IMG/VR virus record: IMGVR_UViG_3300027320_000006
Span: 28,359-92,358 of that record
DNA length: 64,000 bases
From: a virus
Reading direction: 5' to 3' (one strand)
The position numbers were made by a program, and so were the translations under genes. Shown in pieces: positions 1 through 8,625 of this stretch (within the stretch, counting starts at the first letter, position 1; every line of letters starts with the position of its first letter). The notes under the pieces are model-generated. The model was not told the origin of the DNA. It searched no databases and worked only from the letters and a program-made list of their open reading frames with translations.

Positions 1-194
1 AGTTGCTTTTCGTAGTTCCGTTGAATAGTCTGCTTCTTCTTGTCTGCTTTGCTCTGGATTTTATCAAGACTACGTGAAAGATTTGTGTTAACACTAGCCA
101 ATGTGTTAATCTCAGTTACAGCCTTCTTCGTCGTGTCTTGGACTTTTTTCTTATAGTCCACAAGAGCAGTCATTTCGCTCAAAATATTACTCAT
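1..194 (-). CDS. Coiled-coil protein, N-terminal part only
   Basis: The 64 visible residues start at an ATG preceded by a GGGAG ribosome-binding site; the gene runs off the left edge. The sequence (MSNILSEMTALVDYKKKV...) is Lys/Gln/Ser rich with heptad-like spacing and predicts a long helix or coiled coil. No family is recognised. It is followed upstream by a virion-type gene on the same strand, so a structural or scaffold role is possible but is only inference. Confidence 0.75.
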   Translation of the reverse strand, partial: MSNILSEMTALVDYKKKVQDTTKKAVTEINTLASVNTNLSRSLDKIQSKADKKKQTIQRNYEKQ

Positions 195-329
195 CTTTTT
201 TTCTCCCAAAGTTCTCCGCCCAGATTGGTTGGATGTCCTATAGTATCAAATGCTACAGACAATGCAAGGACAATTAGCAGATATTTTGAGATATTCGTAT
301 TATTTTGTGCTGGTGGTTAGGTAAAGAAA

Positions 330-360
330 AACCCCTATATTAAAAATAATATAAGGGTTT
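330..360 (-). terminator. Hairpin terminator after the virion-type gene
   Basis: An imperfect inverted repeat (ACCCCTATATT / AATATAAGGGTT) lies just beyond the stop of the minus-strand gene at 382. On the minus strand it is followed by a T-rich run, as expected for intrinsic termination. Confidence 0.6.
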
Positions 361-381
361 AGGATGTAATACTATATTATT

Positions 382-1338
382 TTATTTAATCCAAACTTCA
401 ATAATATCTCCATTGGTTCCGCCTGTGATTCCAATAGAAAATATTCCTTTATATTTTGTAGTATCATTGATTGCGTATTGAGTTTTATTTGCTGTTGTTG
501 CTGGTATATTTAAAGTCTTTGGTGAATCGTTAGTTCCATCTGATTTGATTGGCACTAGGGTAACAACAACATCAGAAGCACCGATGAGAGACCCTGTTCT
601 AACTTCCAGCAGAGTAGCAAGCATATTAGTAGTAGAGTAGTGGTTAACAGTAGAACCCCAGACACCTACGGATTTGGTATTAGAATATAATTTTACAATC
701 AATTCTTCTGATTTAATTCTTCTATAGAAACTACGATAATTTTCTGTAAATGCTACTGATCTTTCTACGGATAAGGAATTATAATAATTTCTTACTGTTG
801 CTGATTTATTAGCGTTAACATATGTATCTAATGCTGTTTGATAAGATGCGTAAACAGAAGACAAAGTGCTGGACAATGCGTTTTCTGATGTTCTCATGCT
901 CTGTGCTAATATTGTGCTACTATCAAAATCAGCATTAACAATATTATTATCAGCAATACAATCTGCTACTGTTAATCTATTTTCAGTTCCAAGCTTTAAT
1001 CCGCTTCTTTTCTGTTGTAATACATAGGAGGAACCAGAACCAATAATACCAGCAGAGGATAATAATGTGATTTGTGTATTTGTATTAATCACTGTTACAT
1101 CATACCAAGTAGAAATTAAATCTGGGTTAGTACTACCGAATCCAATTCTAGCCCCTGATAAAAAGGGTGATACTTGCCATGTTGTTCCTGTTCCTGTTAC
1201 TACTGTATTACTAACAGATACAGTTCCAATGATATAAGTAGAAGGAAGAGTATTAACCTCTGCCTGTAATGTCGCATCCGCATTACCTATATTTGTAGTG
1301 ATTGATAATATTGTTGCCGGGTCATATACAAAAGCCAT
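382..1338 (-). CDS. Putative virion structural protein
   Basis: The 318-residue product has a Ser/Thr/Gly/Val-rich, beta-prone N-terminal third containing the motif 'GTVSVSNTVVTGTGTTW' (about residues 38-54). This motif recurs in phage tail-fibre, neck and baseplate proteins. The middle (about 130-200) is helical and Ala/Ser rich, and the C-terminal third is again beta-rich and ends in 'DIIEVWIK', like a small beta-sandwich. No signal peptide or enzyme motif is visible. It has its own terminator. The structural role is inferred from composition and the motif. Confidence 0.6.
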   Translation of the reverse strand: MAFVYDPATILSITTNIGNADATLQAEVNTLPSTYIIGTVSVSNTVVTGTGTTWQVSPFLSGARIGFGSTNPDLISTWYDVTVINTNTQITLLSSAGIIGSGSSYVLQQKRSGLKLGTENRLTVADCIADNNIVNADFDSSTILAQSMRTSENALSSTLSSVYASYQTALDTYVNANKSATVRNYYNSLSVERSVAFTENYRSFYRRIKSEELIVKLYSNTKSVGVWGSTVNHYSTTNMLATLLEVRTGSLIGASDVVVTLVPIKSDGTNDSPKTLNIPATTANKTQYAINDTTKYKGIFSIGITGGTNGDIIEVWIK

Positions 1339-1397
1339 ATGTAATCTCCAAAGAGTAATATTGTTATTTTTGGCTGTTGCTTAGGGAATAATCCTTT

Positions 1398-1431
1398 AAA
1401 AAAAATAAGGAGAGGGTATTAGCCTCTCCTT
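1398..1431 (-). terminator. Intrinsic terminator of the DUF2786 gene
   Basis: The minus strand reads AAGGAGAGG-loop-CCTCTCCTT followed by ATTTTTTTT, a canonical stem and U-run just after the stop at 1449. Confidence 0.8.
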
Positions 1432-1448
1432 CTATTAGGTTTTTATTA

Positions 1449-2138
1449 TTAAGCTGTTATCGCTCTAGAGCCATTAAGCCCAACTCTATTACCTGCTCTA
1501 TCGCCTTGAGCATAAGCACTACCGTTGATTCTACTGTTGCTCTCCTGCTGTTGTGTTACTCTAAACTTGCTTCTTATGTAGTCGTTGTTTTCAGCCTTAG
1601 AAAGCGTATATGGGTCTACTTTAATAAGAGCATTGGACTTTGACTCTAAGATAATAGAATTCTTCTTTTCCATCAATCTTTGTCGTAGTCTATGAACCAT
1701 GCCTAGTTTGAAACTGTTAGCATATGTCTTGCCTTCTTGTTTGGTAAGGGACAGGCTAGCCATATGACTTTTGCATTCAAATTCTACAACATTGGCTAAG
1801 TATGTAAACATCAAGATAGTTGCTTGTCTGTTCGTTTGCTTGCCGATAATATAATATACTCCAGTGCCAGATACTTTTAGGATGTGACAATAGTGAGCAT
1901 CAGATACAGAGTTAAGCAATTCTGTTCGCCATGTAGAAAATCTCTTGCCGGTGAACTTTACTTCTTCGTGTTCTACAGATTCTTTTTTCTCTACGTTGAT
2001 TTCTGTCATAGAGAGGTTATGTTTAGAGAGCATATCCATTGCCATTCTCAGGGCGGTGGATGCTTCGTTCTCATTAGGGGATGCTGAAAGGGCGAGTAGT
2101 TTCTTAATCTTCTCGATGATGTTTTGATTTGGTTCCAT
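1449..2138 (-). CDS. DUF2786 family protein
   Basis: Residues about 5-40 (IIEKIKKLLALSASPNENEAS... followed by AMDMLSKHNLS) match the DUF2786 signature seen in many phage and plasmid proteins of unknown function. The middle (about 50-150) resembles the metallopeptidase-like region that often follows DUF2786, but no HExxH is present. The C-terminus ends with repeated Gly/Arg turns (YAQGDRAGNRVGLNGSRA), also typical of these proteins. I chose the ATG at 2138 because GGAGG lies 5 nt upstream; an in-frame GTG 12 nt earlier is worse placed. It has its own promoter and terminator. Confidence 0.8.
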   Translation of the reverse strand: MEPNQNIIEKIKKLLALSASPNENEASTALRMAMDMLSKHNLSMTEINVEKKESVEHEEVKFTGKRFSTWRTELLNSVSDAHYCHILKVSGTGVYYIIGKQTNRQATILMFTYLANVVEFECKSHMASLSLTKQEGKTYANSFKLGMVHRLRQRLMEKKNSIILESKSNALIKVDPYTLSKAENNDYIRSKFRVTQQQESNSRINGSAYAQGDRAGNRVGLNGSRAITA

Positions 2139-2154
2139 TATTTCCTCCACACAT

Positions 2155-2182
2155 ATATTATCACATATGCTACAGGTTGCAA
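2155..2182 (-). promoter_or_regulatory. Sigma70-like promoter for the DUF2786 gene
   Basis: TTGCAA (2177-2182 complement), 16 bp spacer containing TGTAGCATATG, then TAATAT (2155-2160). The same core recurs before rIIA (5953-5980) and, on the plus strand, at 10624. It sits inside the 3' end of the next gene upstream. Confidence 0.75.
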
Positions 2183-2538
2183 GGGTCGAATGAGAAATCT
2201 ATCATTTTAATTGGGAAGAATATATTTGGGTATGGGATTCGTAGAGCGTATCCTATTTTATTATTCCCAATCACATCACCATATTTAATTCCTATTGGGT
2301 TGGAATGGTATAGGGTGATTATATTTCTTTCATAGAACGGGATGTCTGAATCGGTGAAGAGGCATAGTGATTCAATCCACAATCTCTTCGGGGATATGAT
2401 GTCGTTCTCAGGGAAGGCTATATTACCTGACGCTACATGATACAACTTGGATGTGTCTAGAACATAAGATTTTAAATATTCTATATCATCCTTGCGTTCT
2501 TCAAGGCTAGTATCATAGTTCTTGAGGTAGTGAATCAT
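2170..2538 (-). CDS. Hypothetical protein, predicted leaderless
   Basis: A 122-residue protein of no recognised family, mixed alpha/beta with many Ile/Tyr/Asp and no membrane segment. A TACACT -10 box ends 5 nt before the ATG at 2538, with a TTGCAG -35 box 17 bp upstream, so the transcript should start at or next to the start codon. A longer start five codons upstream would precede the -10 and has no ribosome-binding site. Its 3' end contains the promoter of the next gene. Confidence 0.6.
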   Translation of the reverse strand: MIHYLKNYDTSLEERKDDIEYLKSYVLDTSKLYHVASGNIAFPENDIISPKRLWIESLCLFTDSDIPFYERNIITLYHSNPIGIKYGDVIGNNKIGYALRIPYPNIFFPIKMIDFSFDPCNL

Positions 2539-2543
2539 AATGT

Positions 2544-2584
2544 AGTGTAACATGGAAAGAGGGAGACTGCAAGCAATCTCCCTC
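2544..2584 (-). promoter_or_regulatory. Promoter with -35 box inside a palindrome
   Basis: TTGCAG (complement of 2567-2572), 17 bp, TACACT (2544-2549). The -35 lies in the loop of a perfect 8-bp inverted repeat GAGGGAGA/TCTCCCTC (2559-2566 and 2577-2584), directly after the rIIB stop. There is no U-run, so this is a poor terminator and may be an operator. Confidence 0.65.
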
Positions 2585-2592
2585 GAAATTCT

Positions 2593-3864
2593 TTATGCGT
2601 CTACTTTATATTGCAGAAGGATATCGAAAATATAATCTGAATCGTCATAGATGGAATCAATATATTTTAATACTTCTCCCATTTGAACAGACTCGAAATC
2701 TTTGTATTCCTTTTCCAATGCGTTCTTCAGCTTAACATATTGTGCTTCATCAAGGTTCTTTAATGTAGCCTTCATATCAATATGAGATGATAGGTCTACA
2801 GTAATCTCCTCGTAAGAATCCTCATCCTCATCATCCTCGAATTCCTCGGAGTCTTGTTCTTCCGGCTCGAATTCTTCAGGGTCTTGCTCCTCGAATTCTT
2901 CCATTAGTTCATCAAAGAGGTTTTCAGATATAGTATCTTTTAATACACCCAGAGGCATTACATCTTCTGTCGGGGATATTTTTTTAATATCTTGTACTGC
3001 TTCATCTTCTCCCCATTTGTCAAGAAGATTAACAACATCGGATACAGATATTACATCCATCATTAATGGTTTGTTTTCCCATTTCTGATTAACATAAGTA
3101 TCATTGTCTGTTTCCAGATATGAATCCTGAATTTTATTTTCATCCAAGGTTACATTATATTCTTGTGTAACCTTATATTTACAGGTACGCAATTTCTGGA
3201 AATTACAATCTGTTGGAATACTTACAACATCAGCAGGGTCGATTTCCACGATGAGCAGATGACCGCCTTCAGGCATAAAGTCTTTGGCGTAATCAAATGT
3301 CCCTGCATGGAAGCCGTGGGAGCATCCTACGTCCTTGTTATCATCGACCTTGTTACGAGGCATTTGAAGAGTATTACCAACCGTATTATTAAACGTTCCA
3401 GTATGACAATCGGTGTAATTTGCTCTCACTGCTTTGTAGGCTTGAATTGTGCCATTGGATGTAATGGGCAAATTCCTATGCTCTAAGAATGTATACAATT
3501 CATCCACTGCTCTTTTGCTAGGATTTAATTGTAGTCGGGTCATGAACTTGAAAATCGGTGTACAGTCGATATTATTAGCCATGAGATTAATAATACGAGA
3601 TGCGATAATGCCGTTTACCATTTCCCCATCGATTGTTACATTGCCGTCTTTAACAATAATATTCTCATATTGTGCGTAGAGGGAATTAAACTTAAGAGTA
3701 GGGTTGAGAACGAATTTCAGTTCCTCCCAATTCTTTTCGGAGAGAAACTTGATAGCATTACGAAAGTTTACGTTCTCCGCTGTAATGGTGTACTGTTCAG
3801 AATCAATGAACACGGTGAGGAATCCGGATGATGGGGCGGGATTACAAGTGAATGAAGGTTCCAT
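2593..3864 (-). CDS. rIIB: rIIB-like protein
   Basis: The 423-residue product carries the conserved RIIB core: FLEHRNLPITSNGTIQAYKAV at about 126-146, TG..N..G....MPRN.VDD at about 155-175, and GCSHGFHAGTFDYAKDF at about 180-196. It then has the ILVEIDPADVVSIP-like strand and an 'LRTCKYKV' motif. In T4, RIIA and RIIB act together in membrane-associated lysis and exclusion phenotypes whose biochemistry is unresolved. About residues 325-355 form a very acidic Glu/Asp/Phe repeat (EEFE units). It lies immediately after rIIA, as in T4, but has its own promoter and an AAGGAAA ribosome-binding site. Confidence 0.9.
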   Translation of the reverse strand: MEPSFTCNPAPSSGFLTVFIDSEQYTITAENVNFRNAIKFLSEKNWEELKFVLNPTLKFNSLYAQYENIIVKDGNVTIDGEMVNGIIASRIINLMANNIDCTPIFKFMTRLQLNPSKRAVDELYTFLEHRNLPITSNGTIQAYKAVRANYTDCHTGTFNNTVGNTLQMPRNKVDDNKDVGCSHGFHAGTFDYAKDFMPEGGHLLIVEIDPADVVSIPTDCNFQKLRTCKYKVTQEYNVTLDENKIQDSYLETDNDTYVNQKWENKPLMMDVISVSDVVNLLDKWGEDEAVQDIKKISPTEDVMPLGVLKDTISENLFDELMEEFEEQDPEEFEPEEQDSEEFEDDEDEDSYEEITVDLSSHIDMKATLKNLDEAQYVKLKNALEKEYKDFESVQMGEVLKYIDSIYDDSDYIFDILLQYKVDA

Positions 3865-3884
3865 ACTAATTTCCTTTCAAGAAT

Positions 3885-3924
3885 AGTATATCATATGACA
3901 GGAGGGATGCAAGCCCTCCTGTCA
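3885..3924 (-). promoter_or_regulatory. rIIB promoter with -35 inside a perfect hairpin
   Basis: A perfect 11-bp inverted repeat (arms 3896-3906 and 3914-3924) has the loop ATGCAAG. Read on the minus strand, the loop is the -35 box TTGCAT; TATACT follows 16 bp later (3885-3890). The hairpin also immediately follows the rIIA stop at 3932 but has no U-run. Confidence 0.75.
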
Positions 3925-3931
3925 TCATTTG

Positions 3932-5932
3932 TTACATTTCCATTATTTGATTATATATTGAAAATGGGCTTCTAATGTATTGGGAGATAATATTAATCTT
4001 TTCATCCTTCATTAGAACTTCTTGTTTTTCTTTAACAATGTAAGGTTCGTATGGAATATTATAATTAATATACGCTTTTATCATTTTAATATTATGAAGA
4101 GCATTTGCGCTTTTGTAATCATTATCAGCGAAATCAAGCAATTCCATAATATATTTCAATTCAGGATTTGTGATACTAGTATTTGACGTTTTATATCTAT
4201 GAATGGACTTGAATAAATCATCTACACGTTCTGCTTCTAAGAGTTTATTAATCTCCTGTTCATTATTATAATATAGTTCGTCTGCACTTTTCTTTAACGC
4301 TTCTGTAAGACTAAGCCAAGAATCACCTACAGATTTAATATGTTTTGGTTTAACACCGATGATATTTTTAATACCATATTGTTCTAAATCGTTAATAGTG
4401 CTGTTAGTGATATCAAATTTCAATCCGTTGCGTTCAGGGGAGAATCTGGAAATAACAACATAAATTCGCTGTTCATCCAAGTCTACTTCTTTCGCAACTT
4501 TCCAATGGTCGCTGTTAGTACTACCATATCTATTGAAAGAATAATATTCTGCATCTGCCATTGCTACTCTCGGTGTTTTGGATTTGACCGATTGAACAGC
4601 AGGTAAGGTTTTGACATGAACTAGATTTGCTCCAATCATATCTGGACTATTAATAAATTCTTGCGCTTTTGCATCAGATGAGAAATATATTAATGTAGGC
4701 TTTTCACTATCACCTAGATGTTGGATTAATCTTTGTTTAATAGTATATTCTGGAGTACAAGGACTAGCAACATAATAGACTGTATTCGATTGGCAAATAA
4801 TATATTTTTGAATTCTAGCCCGATTAGCAAGAGTACTATAATATACTTTTACTTTCGCTCCGTCTAATGAAAGATTATTATTTGTTATAGTATGAGCATT
4901 ATATTTATAAGACGGAATTCCCATACTTGCAAACGAAACATCATAATAGATTGATTTTGCTTCAAAGATACTACGGCATTTAGTAACCTTCTGCTGTATT
5001 ACTTTTTGCACTTCCACGTTGATATTATTGATAGCGTTGATAATCCATTTTTGGGTTTTATCATTTAATTCTAATGATTCCCTAGACGCTGAATTTGTAA
5101 CATCACCAATTTCTGCTTTAAGATGAATAGTGTAACCGTTTTGGTCTAATATTTTTCTATCATCAGATTCTAGATTAATATTTTCAGTAGATACAGGATA
5201 AGCGATATTTCCCATATGAACGATAAGAGTCGGTTCACCATAGTGCTTTTTAACAATATACCAGTTATTGCCTTCTAGGGTTTTGAATGAAGACTTGAAT
5301 GTGTTAATCTGCCGGACGATATTATCATTATTGAAGGTAGGAATATTATCCCAATATCGGAAGAAGAAATAACATTTATCAGATAATATTTTAGCGTCTT
5401 GTGCTTTTATTGGGATTGTAATTTCTAATCCAGTTTCATCTGTTTCGGAAGATGAAACGAGCGATACTACACCTTTATTGGATTCATCGATAAAAGCATT
5501 GTATACATTTTTAATACCATTGTGATAAGAGGTAATAAGGAATGTGCTAGTATATGCAAAAGCGGATTTACTACCCAGACCAAGCATACCTACTTGATTA
5601 TTTGTATTTCGCTTTGTAGATTCGCCATAGGATGCAAAGACATTTTTAATATCATCATCGGACAAACCAGTGCCATAATCACGAACTACAAACTTACCAT
5701 CGCCCCAATAAGACGGTAGGCTAATGTTGATAGGCTTTGTAATACCAGAAGCAACATGAGCATCTAAGGCATTCGTGCTGTATTCACGAATAATAGCCAT
5801 TATCTTATCAGAATATAGTTGTCCCCTGAGAATTGAGAAAATATGCGCTGTATTCTCTTCTTTAATGGAGAAAAATGTCTCTACGCTATTGTTACTACGA
5901 ATAATAACATTGTTGGTTGTTTCTGCTATCAT
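3932..5932 (-). CDS. rIIA: rIIA-like protein, GHKL ATPase fold
   Basis: The 666-residue product starts with a GHKL-type ATP-binding domain: N-box 'REYSTNALDAH' (E50, N54), the 'RDYGTGL' G1 box (D85, G87, G89), and a glycine-rich lid 'VGMLGLGSKSAF' at about 113-124. This is the RIIA arrangement. The rest (about 200-666) is the alpha/beta and helical region typical of RIIA and shows no other domain I can name. The start has AAGGGA 7 nt upstream and a TTGCAA/TAATAT promoter. It pairs with rIIB downstream. Confidence 0.9.
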   Translation of the reverse strand: MIAETTNNVIIRSNNSVETFFSIKEENTAHIFSILRGQLYSDKIMAIIREYSTNALDAHVASGITKPINISLPSYWGDGKFVVRDYGTGLSDDDIKNVFASYGESTKRNTNNQVGMLGLGSKSAFAYTSTFLITSYHNGIKNVYNAFIDESNKGVVSLVSSSETDETGLEITIPIKAQDAKILSDKCYFFFRYWDNIPTFNNDNIVRQINTFKSSFKTLEGNNWYIVKKHYGEPTLIVHMGNIAYPVSTENINLESDDRKILDQNGYTIHLKAEIGDVTNSASRESLELNDKTQKWIINAINNINVEVQKVIQQKVTKCRSIFEAKSIYYDVSFASMGIPSYKYNAHTITNNNLSLDGAKVKVYYSTLANRARIQKYIICQSNTVYYVASPCTPEYTIKQRLIQHLGDSEKPTLIYFSSDAKAQEFINSPDMIGANLVHVKTLPAVQSVKSKTPRVAMADAEYYSFNRYGSTNSDHWKVAKEVDLDEQRIYVVISRFSPERNGLKFDITNSTINDLEQYGIKNIIGVKPKHIKSVGDSWLSLTEALKKSADELYYNNEQEINKLLEAERVDDLFKSIHRYKTSNTSITNPELKYIMELLDFADNDYKSANALHNIKMIKAYINYNIPYEPYIVKEKQEVLMKDEKINIISQYIRSPFSIYNQIMEM

Positions 5933-5952
5933 AATAAAATCCCTTCACACAT

Positions 5953-5980
5953 ATATTACCACATATGCTACACATTGCAA
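5953..5980 (-). promoter_or_regulatory. rIIA promoter
   Basis: TTGCAA (5975-5980 complement), 16 bp containing TGTAGCATATG, TAATAT (5953-5958). It is nearly identical to the DUF2786 promoter at 2155-2182. Confidence 0.75.
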
Positions 5981-5988
5981 GGTAGGGA

Positions 5989-6019
5989 CAAAAAAAGAGA
6001 GACATATTATTGTCTCTCT
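5989..6019 (-). terminator. Intrinsic terminator of the uvdE-6026 gene block
   Basis: The minus strand reads AGAGAGACA-loop-TGTCTCTCT followed by seven T, directly after the stop at 6026 and just before the rIIA promoter. Confidence 0.85.
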
Positions 6020-6025
6020 TATAAT

Positions 6026-6388
6026 TTAAAAGTTATCTATAAACTGGTCAACATCACCATAGTCTTCTACTATTTTATTTTTCCAATTATTGTATGTTTT
6101 AATACAGGCTTCTGCTAGCATATGTTCATCTACTTGTATTGCTTTTGCCAATTGTTTAATATGATTTGCGTTCATCGTTCCTCTTGATAAAATTGTTAGT
6201 AGATTATGATAAGATATAACGTAGCCATTCTGTGTAATAACATCGCATACAGAAACGTTATTATAATTTAATTCACGAACTCTTTGGTTATAAATTAATC
6301 TTACTCTATTTAGTTTAGCATGAGTTCCGATTCTTTCAGGTTGTGGTTTAGCACCTTTTGAATTGTAAGTGATATAATTATTTCCCAT
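6026..6388 (-). CDS. Small protein with possible HTH region
   Basis: 120 residues. Residues about 75-112 (ISYHNLLTILSRGTMNANHIKQLAKAIQVDE...) resemble a Cro/XRE-like helix-turn-helix in spacing, and the N-terminus is Arg/Lys-rich (PERIGTHAKLNRVR). A DNA-binding role is plausible but not proven. It overlaps the upstream gene by 11 bp and ends the block before a strong terminator. Confidence 0.65.
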   Translation of the reverse strand: MGNNYITYNSKGAKPQPERIGTHAKLNRVRLIYNQRVRELNYNNVSVCDVITQNGYVISYHNLLTILSRGTMNANHIKQLAKAIQVDEHMLAEACIKTYNNWKNKIVEDYGDVDQFIDNF

Positions 6389-6614
6389 AGATTCCTGTTT
6401 TCTGATTATATTCTATTGATTCAAGACCAATAGAGTTTAGTATAGATTCATTAATAAAATGTTCTTTATTATTTGAATCTAATTTTACTACACCTAAGCA
6501 TGGGAGATATAAATTCCCACATTCATCTTCTAACATAACATTCCCATTTTCGTCTTTATGAGGTTTTAGATTAGACTTCATAGTTCCAGCCACTAAGAAT
6601 TTGTATTCTTGCAT
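6378..6614 (-). CDS. Hypothetical small protein
   Basis: 78 residues beginning MQEYKFLVAGTMKS; the 'F.V.GTM' opening recalls the small beta-rich protein at 10030. No domain is recognised. It sits 6 bp after the upstream gene and overlaps the next, so it is translated within the same transcript. Confidence 0.65.
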   Translation of the reverse strand: MQEYKFLVAGTMKSNLKPHKDENGNVMLEDECGNLYLPCLGVVKLDSNNKEHFINESILNSIGLESIEYNQKTGIYGK

Positions 6615-6620
6615 AGTGTA

Positions 6621-7157
6621 TCAAATTTCTGGATTTATTTCAATATAGTTATTTGGTAATATTCTGGAGTATGTCATATCTAAGTTTAAATTATCATATT
6701 CGATAAAATTGAATAGATTAGATAAGTTGAATATTAATTTATTATTCTTTATATTGCTGTTTGTTTTAGATAAATAATGTTTGTTAGGCATTTCTATTCT
6801 ACAATAAGCGGTATATTCTTCTGTATCATCGTCTTTGTATCCCACACCAATAATAGCAACACCGTCTGCTTCTTTTTCAAATGCGGTTAACTGCATCATA
6901 TTTACAGATAATTTTGTTGCTTCTGTGGATGACAAATCTAAATCTGGTAATGCGAAGACAGATGATTCATTTCTATCGCCTAAACCTAATATTGCTTTAT
7001 GTTCTTTTAACAAGAAGAAAGCAACAGTGGGGAATAAGCCTGACCCGCCTATTGTATTTAAAATAGGAGAGACTGCCCATCCCCAAGGTTCATTATTTAA
7101 TCTATCATATAATTCTTTTAATGTAATATCCACATTAGAAATTCCAATATGTGTCAA
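6621..7157 (-). CDS. Hypothetical protein
   Basis: 178 residues, mixed alpha/beta. The segment 'LYDRLNNEPWGWAVSPILNTIGGSGLFPTVAFFLL' (about 16-50) has one moderately hydrophobic patch but no clear transmembrane helix. No family is recognised. It overlaps the upstream gene by 23 bp, so its start is translationally coupled. Confidence 0.65.
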   Translation of the reverse strand: MTHIGISNVDITLKELYDRLNNEPWGWAVSPILNTIGGSGLFPTVAFFLLKEHKAILGLGDRNESSVFALPDLDLSSTEATKLSVNMMQLTAFEKEADGVAIIGVGYKDDDTEEYTAYCRIEMPNKHYLSKTNSNIKNNKLIFNLSNLFNFIEYDNLNLDMTYSRILPNNYIEINPEI

Positions 7158-7356
7158 AATGGATTCTAGGAATTACAATATTAACATTCTCACCATCCAC
7201 ATTGCTATAAAGAGAACAGGAATCAAAAGTCATCCTATTTCGAATCATCATATGGAGATTATTATCTTTGTCTCTGAATGAAATAGATTGTGTCTGTAAA
7301 CCTTCATTCTTATTTACGATATCAAAAGATTTTAACTGCGAGATTACTTTATCCAT
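7135..7356 (-). CDS. Hypothetical small protein
   Basis: 73 residues (MDKVISQLKSFDIVNKNE...), predicted as a small beta-rich protein. It overlaps uvdE by 8 bp and the next gene by 23 bp. No recognised domain. Confidence 0.6.
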   Translation of the reverse strand: MDKVISQLKSFDIVNKNEGLQTQSISFRDKDNNLHMMIRNRMTFDSCSLYSNVDGENVNIVIPRIHFDTYWNF

Positions 7357-8245
7357 TGTTTTTCCTCAACATATCCAGTATAGCATAGTCTTTACTCTTA
7401 AGCTCTACATCAAACATTACATCTTCATCATAATGTGTAGGTAAATGCTCCGCCATATCCTTGTGCGCTCTTGTACCGTTCTTTCCTTCACTGTAATGGA
7501 ATAAAGGCTGAACTGTCCAAGTAGAAAGAGCATCATAAAAAGCATCATAATAAGATGTTCCATGATTTAACATTTCGTGATGTAAATTATCAAATGTTAC
7601 TGGAATACCGTGAGAAGAATAAAAATATTTCTTTAGATTAGCAACAGTCCAAGTATTACCTGTATCATTATTTTCTAATACAAGTCTATTCTTTACACTG
7701 TCAGATAACTTATTATAATTATCCATGAATGTTTTGGCTAATGCATCTGCTTCGCCTTCTTTTCGTACATGGATATTAAGTGGATTATAATACGTTTGGG
7801 ATAATTCTAATCTATCAAATATCTCCCCATGAAATTCCAAATCAACAATAGAATGATTTACTTTCACAGGGTCATCAGAAGTAAGAGTAATATATTCTGA
7901 TGGATGAGCAGAAACACGAATACCTGTTTCTTTAATAGTTCTTTTTAATTTATCTATCTCATACTTAATAAATCCATAGTTAGGCAAATCTTCTAAATTT
8001 AACATAACATCAGGATGCTTAATTACTGGACATAAATCAGAAGACAAACGATAACCTTTAATACCAGAAGAAGAACAATGCTTTACTATCTTCTCAGCAA
8101 CAGAAAAATTATTACTTATTATAGAAGATAACTTTTCTAATGATTCCTCTCTCGGTTTGGAAGAAAAAGATTTATATGTCATGGTGCGGAATTTATATCC
8201 CTGTTCAGCCAAGACATTAGATATACAACACAAGGAGAGGTTCAT
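7349..8245 (-). CDS. uvsE: UV damage endonuclease UvdE/UvsE
   Basis: The 298-residue product matches the UVDE TIM-barrel family along its length: 'YRLSSDLCPVIKHP' (about 65-78), 'IRVSAHPSEYITLTSDDP' (about 108-125), 'LVLENNDTGNTW' (metal-site Glu), 'VTFDNLHHEM' and 'FHYSEGKNGTRAH' near the C-terminus. UVDE nicks 5' of UV photoproducts in a metal-dependent reaction and would give the phage its own light-damage repair. An extended -10 (TGATATAAT) ends 5 nt before the ATG at 8245 with no Shine-Dalgarno sequence, so it is predicted leaderless. Confidence 0.92.
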   Translation of the reverse strand: MNLSLCCISNVLAEQGYKFRTMTYKSFSSKPREESLEKLSSIISNNFSVAEKIVKHCSSSGIKGYRLSSDLCPVIKHPDVMLNLEDLPNYGFIKYEIDKLKRTIKETGIRVSAHPSEYITLTSDDPVKVNHSIVDLEFHGEIFDRLELSQTYYNPLNIHVRKEGEADALAKTFMDNYNKLSDSVKNRLVLENNDTGNTWTVANLKKYFYSSHGIPVTFDNLHHEMLNHGTSYYDAFYDALSTWTVQPLFHYSEGKNGTRAHKDMAEHLPTHYDEDVMFDVELKSKDYAILDMLRKNNG

Positions 8246-8256
8246 AAGGTATTATA

Positions 8257-8340
8257 TCACCGCAATCTAGATTTCAACCTAGTAATAACAAAAAGTATAA
8301 CAATTGTTACAATAATATCAAATAAAATAATATACATCAT
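8257..8340 (-). CDS. Possible 27-residue membrane peptide
   Basis: A short frame (MMYIILFDIIVTIVILFVIT...) is one hydrophobic helix ending in a Lys/Arg-rich tail. It fills the gap between the 8347 gene and the uvsE promoter. No ribosome-binding site is visible, so the call is weak. Confidence 0.3.
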   Translation of the reverse strand: MMYIILFDIIVTIVILFVITRLKSRLR

Positions 8341-8346
8341 TGTGAA

Positions 8347-8595
8347 TTATTTCTTCTTAAAAAAATAGTATCCGCCTAGTTGTTTGTGTTCTACCCCAAT
8401 AGAATCTAGATATATAAAAAAATCATCTTTGGATTTTTCGATTATATTTACTCTAGGATAGTCTGCGATATTTTCATCAATAAAATATACTTGACAATGA
8501 ATCTTAGCATTCTCAGAGATATAAGTTTTTAATGATACGAAATTCTTAATCGGGTTTAAGGAAGATAAAATTAATACACTGATTATAGGCAACAT
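8347..8595 (-). CDS. Hypothetical small protein, predicted leaderless
   Basis: 82 residues. The first 15 are hydrophobic (LPIISVLILSSL), followed by a small alpha/beta domain ending 'GGYYFFKKK'. A perfect TATAAT (8602-8607 complement) lies 6 nt before the ATG with no Shine-Dalgarno sequence, so transcription should begin at the start codon. No family is recognised. Confidence 0.55.
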   Translation of the reverse strand: MLPIISVLILSSLNPIKNFVSLKTYISENAKIHCQVYFIDENIADYPRVNIIEKSKDDFFIYLDSIGVEHKQLGGYYFFKKK

Positions 8596-8625
8596 ATTTA
8601 AATTATACCTTGTTCTTTTAGTTCT

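Noticed and set aside
138-320. 60-codon plus-strand frame
   Set aside because: It overlaps the well-supported minus-strand start at 194 with a GGGAG site and has no ribosome-binding site or promoter of its own.
3163-3486. 107-codon plus-strand frame inside rIIB
   Set aside because: It lies opposite conserved RIIB motifs and has no start signals.
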